Shown here piece by piece: positions 7,364 through 10,074 of a stretch of DNA of 10,074 bases (positions are counted from its first letter, which is position 1; the number at the start of each line of letters is the position of its first letter). Made by a program: the position numbers and the translations under genes. Source of the stretch: Chryseobacterium gleum. Lineage in GTDB: Bacteria; Bacteroidota; Bacteroidia; Flavobacteriales_D; Crocinitomicaceae. The notes beneath the pieces are model-generated. The model searched no databases. It saw only the letters and a list, made by a program, of their open reading frames with translations, and had not been told where the DNA came from. Location of the stretch: the NCBI GenBank assembly GCA_943326825.2, contig CALPUT020000063.1:1-10074 (forward strand), written 5' to 3'.

Positions 7364-8203
7364 ATGGGAAATCACGAAGATATTTTAATCAAAAAAGCTT
7401 CAGGCAAAGAAGAATATTTTTCTTTTCAAAAACTTAGAAATTCATTAATAAAATCGAATGCAACATTTGATGAAGCAGAAGATATTGTTCAAAGTTTAAA
7501 AGGTCAAATTCATCAAGGAATTAGCACGAAGAAAATCTATAGTATGGCTTTCCGTTTACTAAAAAAGCAATCAAACGACAATGCTTCTCGTTACTATTTG
7601 AAACAAGGAATAATGGAACTTGGCCCATCCGGCTTTCCATTCGAAAAATACATTGCTGAGTTATTTAAGGCTGAAGGACATGCAACTGAAAATGGTGTAA
7701 TTCTTCAAGGAAATTGTGTAACACATGAAATTGATGTCATTTGTCGAAAAGATGATACAATCATGTTAATGGAATGTAAATACAAAAACATTGGAGGCAT
7801 ATCTGTTGATGTAAAAGTTCCATTATACATCCATTCACGCTTTCAGGATATTGTTGAACATGGAAAGATTTTCGAATTTCACAAGAATTTCAAAGGATGG
7901 ATTGTCACCAATTCCCGTTTCACTGATGACGCTTTAAAATTCGGAAAATGTAGAGGAATTAATCTATTAGGTTGGGATTATCCGAAAACAAAATCACTTA
8001 AAGACATCATAGATGAAACAGGACTTTATCCCATAACTTGTCTTGCATCTTTAACACAAGTTGAAAAAAATGCATTTCTTGAAAGGGGCGTTGTTTTAGC
8101 AAGAGATATTTGTAAAAATCGAAGGATATTTGAAAGATTAGGAACCAAAACCACACGAATTGAAGCGATTATGAAAGAAAGCGAAAAGTTGTGTGGGAAA
8201 TAA
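7364..8203 (+). CDS. ATP-cone and PD-(D/E)XK nuclease fusion protein
   Basis: A 279-residue protein with three parts. Residues about 6-88 form an ATP-cone: ILIKKASGKEEYFSFQKLRNSL, then GISTKKIYSMAF and NASRYYLKQGI. This is the nucleotide-sensing module known from NrdR and ribonucleotide reductases. Residues about 91-205 form a restriction-endonuclease-like domain of the Mrr_cat type: FPFEKYIAELF (Glu94), HEIDVI (Asp124) and MECKYK (Glu137, Lys139), the expected acid-D-ExK catalytic set. Residues about 222-252 (ITCLASLTQVEKNAFLERGVVLARDIC) resemble a helix-hairpin-helix element. The inferred role is nucleic acid cleavage gated by ATP or dATP. The ATG directly abuts the ribonuclease stop codon (TAAATG), so translation is probably coupled and a shared RNA- or DNA-processing role is plausible. 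The substrate is unknown. Confidence 0.85.
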   Translation: MGNHEDILIKKASGKEEYFSFQKLRNSLIKSNATFDEAEDIVQSLKGQIHQGISTKKIYSMAFRLLKKQSNDNASRYYLKQGIMELGPSGFPFEKYIAELFKAEGHATENGVILQGNCVTHEIDVICRKDDTIMLMECKYKNIGGISVDVKVPLYIHSRFQDIVEHGKIFEFHKNFKGWIVTNSRFTDDALKFGKCRGINLLGWDYPKTKSLKDIIDETGLYPITCLASLTQVEKNAFLERGVVLARDICKNRRIFERLGTKTTRIEAIMKESEKLCGK

Positions 8204-8248
8204 AAAATTTCCGCTCCTGAATTGTGATTTCCTATTTAACAGAATTTA

Positions 8249-8396
8249 AGTTTCCTCCCTTGAGGGAGGATAAAGGAGGGTGACAACGAGAATTCTAATT
8301 TGTAGAGATTATTGTTTTTTAAATAAAATCATCATTTTCACCTCCCTTGCCCCTTACCGATAAAAATCGGCACAAGCTCTCAAGGAGGGAAATGTA
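8249..8396. repeat. REPIN-like element: two inverted GC-rich repeat modules
   Basis: The gap between the nuclease gene and the amidohydrolase holds two related modules in opposite orientation. The left one spans about 8250-8286 and contains TCCTCCCTTGAGGGAGGA (8253-8270), an eight-base dyad, followed by AGGAGGGTGA. The right one spans about 8336-8394 and, on the other strand, reads TTTCCCTCCTTGAGAG, then AGGGGCAAGGGAGGTGA. It has an extra internal hairpin, CCGAT/ATCGG (8357-8361 with 8366-8370). About 50 A/T-rich bases separate them. Inverted pairs of short palindromic repeats are the hallmark of REPINs, which RAYT-type transposases mobilise in trans. The contrast with the A/T-rich surroundings supports a mobile repeat. 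It may also terminate the upstream operon. Confidence 0.6.
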
Positions 8397-8407
8397 ATTA
8401 AAAAGAT

Positions 8408-8415
8408 TAATTTTG
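8408..8415 (+). promoter_or_regulatory. -7 promoter element of the amidohydrolase gene
   Basis: TAATTTTG at 8408-8415 is a full match to TAnnTTTG. No TTG lies at the expected -33 distance, where the end of the repeat element is found. Transcription would begin near 8421, only about ten bases before the ATG at 8431. This rules against the in-frame TTG at 8413 as a start, because that codon lies inside the -7 element. Confidence 0.5.
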
Positions 8416-8430
8416 GGTAAAAATTTAAAG

Positions 8431-10062
8431 ATGCTTCAAAAGTTTACTTACATATTTATTCTATTTCTTGGTTTAACTTCCTGTTTCAAAGGAAAACATG
8501 TTGATTTGATTATTCACAATGCTCAAGTTCATACGTTGAATGAACAAAATTCAATTCAAGATGCTATTGCGATCAAGGATGGGGAAATTGTAGAAGTTGG
8601 ACCTGAACGTCAAATATTAAATAAATATACTTCGGATGAAGATATTGATGCTGGAGGAAAAGATATTTACCCTGGATTTACAGATGCACATGGACACATA
8701 TTATCGTTGGTGCAACAAAAATTGAATTTAGATTTAACCAATTCACAATCATTTGATGAAGTATTGGTTCGTTTAGAGAAATACGAGCAGCGAACGCACC
8801 GTAAATTCATTATCGGAAGAGGCTGGGATCAATCACTTTGGGCAAACAAAGAATTTCCGACAAATGAGCAATTAAATAAAATGTATCCGAACACACCAAT
8901 CTGTTTGTATCGTGTGGATGGACATGCTATTTTAGTGAATGAGGCGCTATTGAAAAAAGCAAATATTACTGCTTCCACAATAATTGAAGGCGGACAAATC
9001 GAAGTGGAAAATGGAAAATGTACGGGAATTTTAACTGATAATGCGGTTTTACCGATTCTGAAATTCATTCCAAAATATTCTAAAAAAGAAATCAAAGAAA
9101 CGATTTTAGAAATACAAGAAGAATTATTTCAATATGGTATAACAGGTGTTCACGAAGCTGGAATAGAAAATTCGGATATTCAATTATTTGAAGAATTAAT
9201 TAATTCAAATCAACTTTCACTAAATATCTACGCAATGTTAACTCCATCCGAAGAAAATATTGCGTTCTCCAAAAAGAAAGGAATTTACAAACATAAAAAT
9301 TTATCTATCAGAAGTTTCAAAGTGATGGGAGATGGAGCTCTAGGTTCACATGGTGCTTGGTTGAAAAAAGAATACGCTGATAAAAAAGGTCATTTTGGTG
9401 CTTTAGCAACACCTGAATCAGAACTGAAACGCATCGCTACCATTTGTGAATTAACCGGTTACCAAATGAATACCCATGCAATTGGTGATGCAACGAATAG
9501 TCTGATTTTTCAGATTTACAAAAGTCTGAATGACGTCAATAAAGACCATAGAAGTCGAATTGAACATGCGCAAGTGATCGATCCTAACGAGATTAAATTA
9601 TTCTCAGAATATGGTATCTTTCCATCTGTTCAACCAACTCACGCAGTAAGCGATCAACGTTGGGCTGAACAACGAATTGGCAAAGAACGATTGAAAGGTG
9701 CTTATGCTTATCGTTCTATTTTAGCGAATTACGGAATGATTGCTATTGGAACAGATTTTCCAATTGAAAACATCGATCCTTTCTTAACAATTCACGCAGC
9801 AGTTCAACGAAAAAATGCAGAAAACGAACCTCTACAGGGTTTTCTAACTCAAGAAGCGATTACAATTGAAGATTGTATCAAAGGAATGACGATTTGGGCT
9901 GCATTCGCTTCATTTGAAGAAGCTCGTTTAGGAACGTTGGAAAAAGGAAAAGATGCTACGTTTGCAATCTTTGAGAATAAAGTAATTTCAACACCAAACT
10001 TTCAGCCGAATTTCGCTTATATGACTTTTATTAAAGGGAAGAAGGTTTATTCGGTTGAGTGA
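8431..10062 (+). CDS. YtcJ-like amidohydrolase, predicted lipoprotein
   Basis: Metal-dependent amidohydrolase of the amidohydrolase_3 (YtcJ/AepA/NfdA-like) family, 543 residues, a usual length. The N-terminus MLQKFTYIFILFLGLTSC is a lipoprotein signal peptide with lipobox LTSC, lipidated at Cys18. No acidic Bacteroidota surface-export motif follows the cysteine, so periplasmic anchoring is more likely than surface display. A beta-sandwich start (VDLIIHNAQVHTLNE) is followed by the TIM-barrel metal motif PGFTDAHGHI (His87, His89). Then come FKVMGDGALGSHGAWL, MNTHAIGD (His349), RIEHAQ (His379) and GTDFPIE (Asp442), the full expected metal and catalytic set. The substrate cannot be told from sequence; relatives act on N-substituted amides and similar compounds. 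The ATG at 8431 is chosen over a TTG at 8413, which lies inside a promoter element. The gene ends 12 bases before the window edge. Confidence 0.9.
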   Translation: MLQKFTYIFILFLGLTSCFKGKHVDLIIHNAQVHTLNEQNSIQDAIAIKDGEIVEVGPERQILNKYTSDEDIDAGGKDIYPGFTDAHGHILSLVQQKLNLDLTNSQSFDEVLVRLEKYEQRTHRKFIIGRGWDQSLWANKEFPTNEQLNKMYPNTPICLYRVDGHAILVNEALLKKANITASTIIEGGQIEVENGKCTGILTDNAVLPILKFIPKYSKKEIKETILEIQEELFQYGITGVHEAGIENSDIQLFEELINSNQLSLNIYAMLTPSEENIAFSKKKGIYKHKNLSIRSFKVMGDGALGSHGAWLKKEYADKKGHFGALATPESELKRIATICELTGYQMNTHAIGDATNSLIFQIYKSLNDVNKDHRSRIEHAQVIDPNEIKLFSEYGIFPSVQPTHAVSDQRWAEQRIGKERLKGAYAYRSILANYGMIAIGTDFPIENIDPFLTIHAAVQRKNAENEPLQGFLTQEAITIEDCIKGMTIWAAFASFEEARLGTLEKGKDATFAIFENKVISTPNFQPNFAYMTFIKGKKVYSVE

Positions 10063-10074
10063 TTTGAAATTTTG

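Noticed and set aside
8413..8430. TTG start for the amidohydrolase, six codons upstream
   Set aside because: It falls inside the TAATTTTG promoter element and would place extra residues before a complete lipoprotein signal peptide.
8829..9095. Minus-strand open frame of 88 codons
   Set aside because: Antisense to the amidohydrolase gene, which is intact through this region.
1..10074. CRISPR array, tRNA or rRNA gene, or riboswitch
   Set aside because: No regularly spaced direct repeats, no cloverleaf-like segment and no conserved RNA motif was seen in the gaps, all of which are short and accounted for above.

Overview
The window looks like a chromosomal stretch from a low-GC member of the Bacteroidota, most likely a flavobacterium-type organism. 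Supporting signs are the strong A/T bias, weak Shine-Dalgarno signals, promoter elements of the Bacteroidota type (TTTG, about 19 bases, TAnnTTTG), and small membrane families common in that phylum (CCC-motif protein and DUF2752). I name no species.

Layout. The first 218 bases hold the C-terminal end of an M1-family (leukotriene A4 hydrolase-like) aminopeptidase. It overlaps an intact LacX-type aldose 1-epimerase gene (196-1080). Bases 1090-2492 are the most rearranged part. A second, dead copy of the last two thirds of the epimerase gene lies directly behind the first in tandem. It is split into a left piece (1090-1360) and a right piece (2187-2483) by about 0.8 kb carrying two small membrane-protein genes, a CCC-motif protein and a DUF2752 protein, ending in a long hairpin. 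The minus strand follows with a small two-helix membrane protein of unknown function (2480-2947) and valyl-tRNA synthetase (3157-5784), which has a clear terminator and a near-perfect promoter.

From 5978 the plus strand carries a tight two-gene operon: a metallo-beta-lactamase/beta-CASP ribonuclease, then, with no spacer, an ATP-cone plus PD-(D/E)XK nuclease protein with a helix-hairpin-helix-like tail. This pair is the best candidate for a poorly described nucleic-acid-processing system. A REPIN-like pair of inverted GC-rich repeat modules (about 8249-8396) fills the following gap. The window ends with a lipoprotein amidohydrolase of the YtcJ type (8431-10062), driven by a promoter element that settles its start codon.

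Most genes are housekeeping or general metabolism (tRNA charging, sugar mutarotation, peptide and amide hydrolysis). The accessory content is the split duplication with its cargo, the nuclease pair, and the repeat element. All calls come from reading the sequence; no database search was run.
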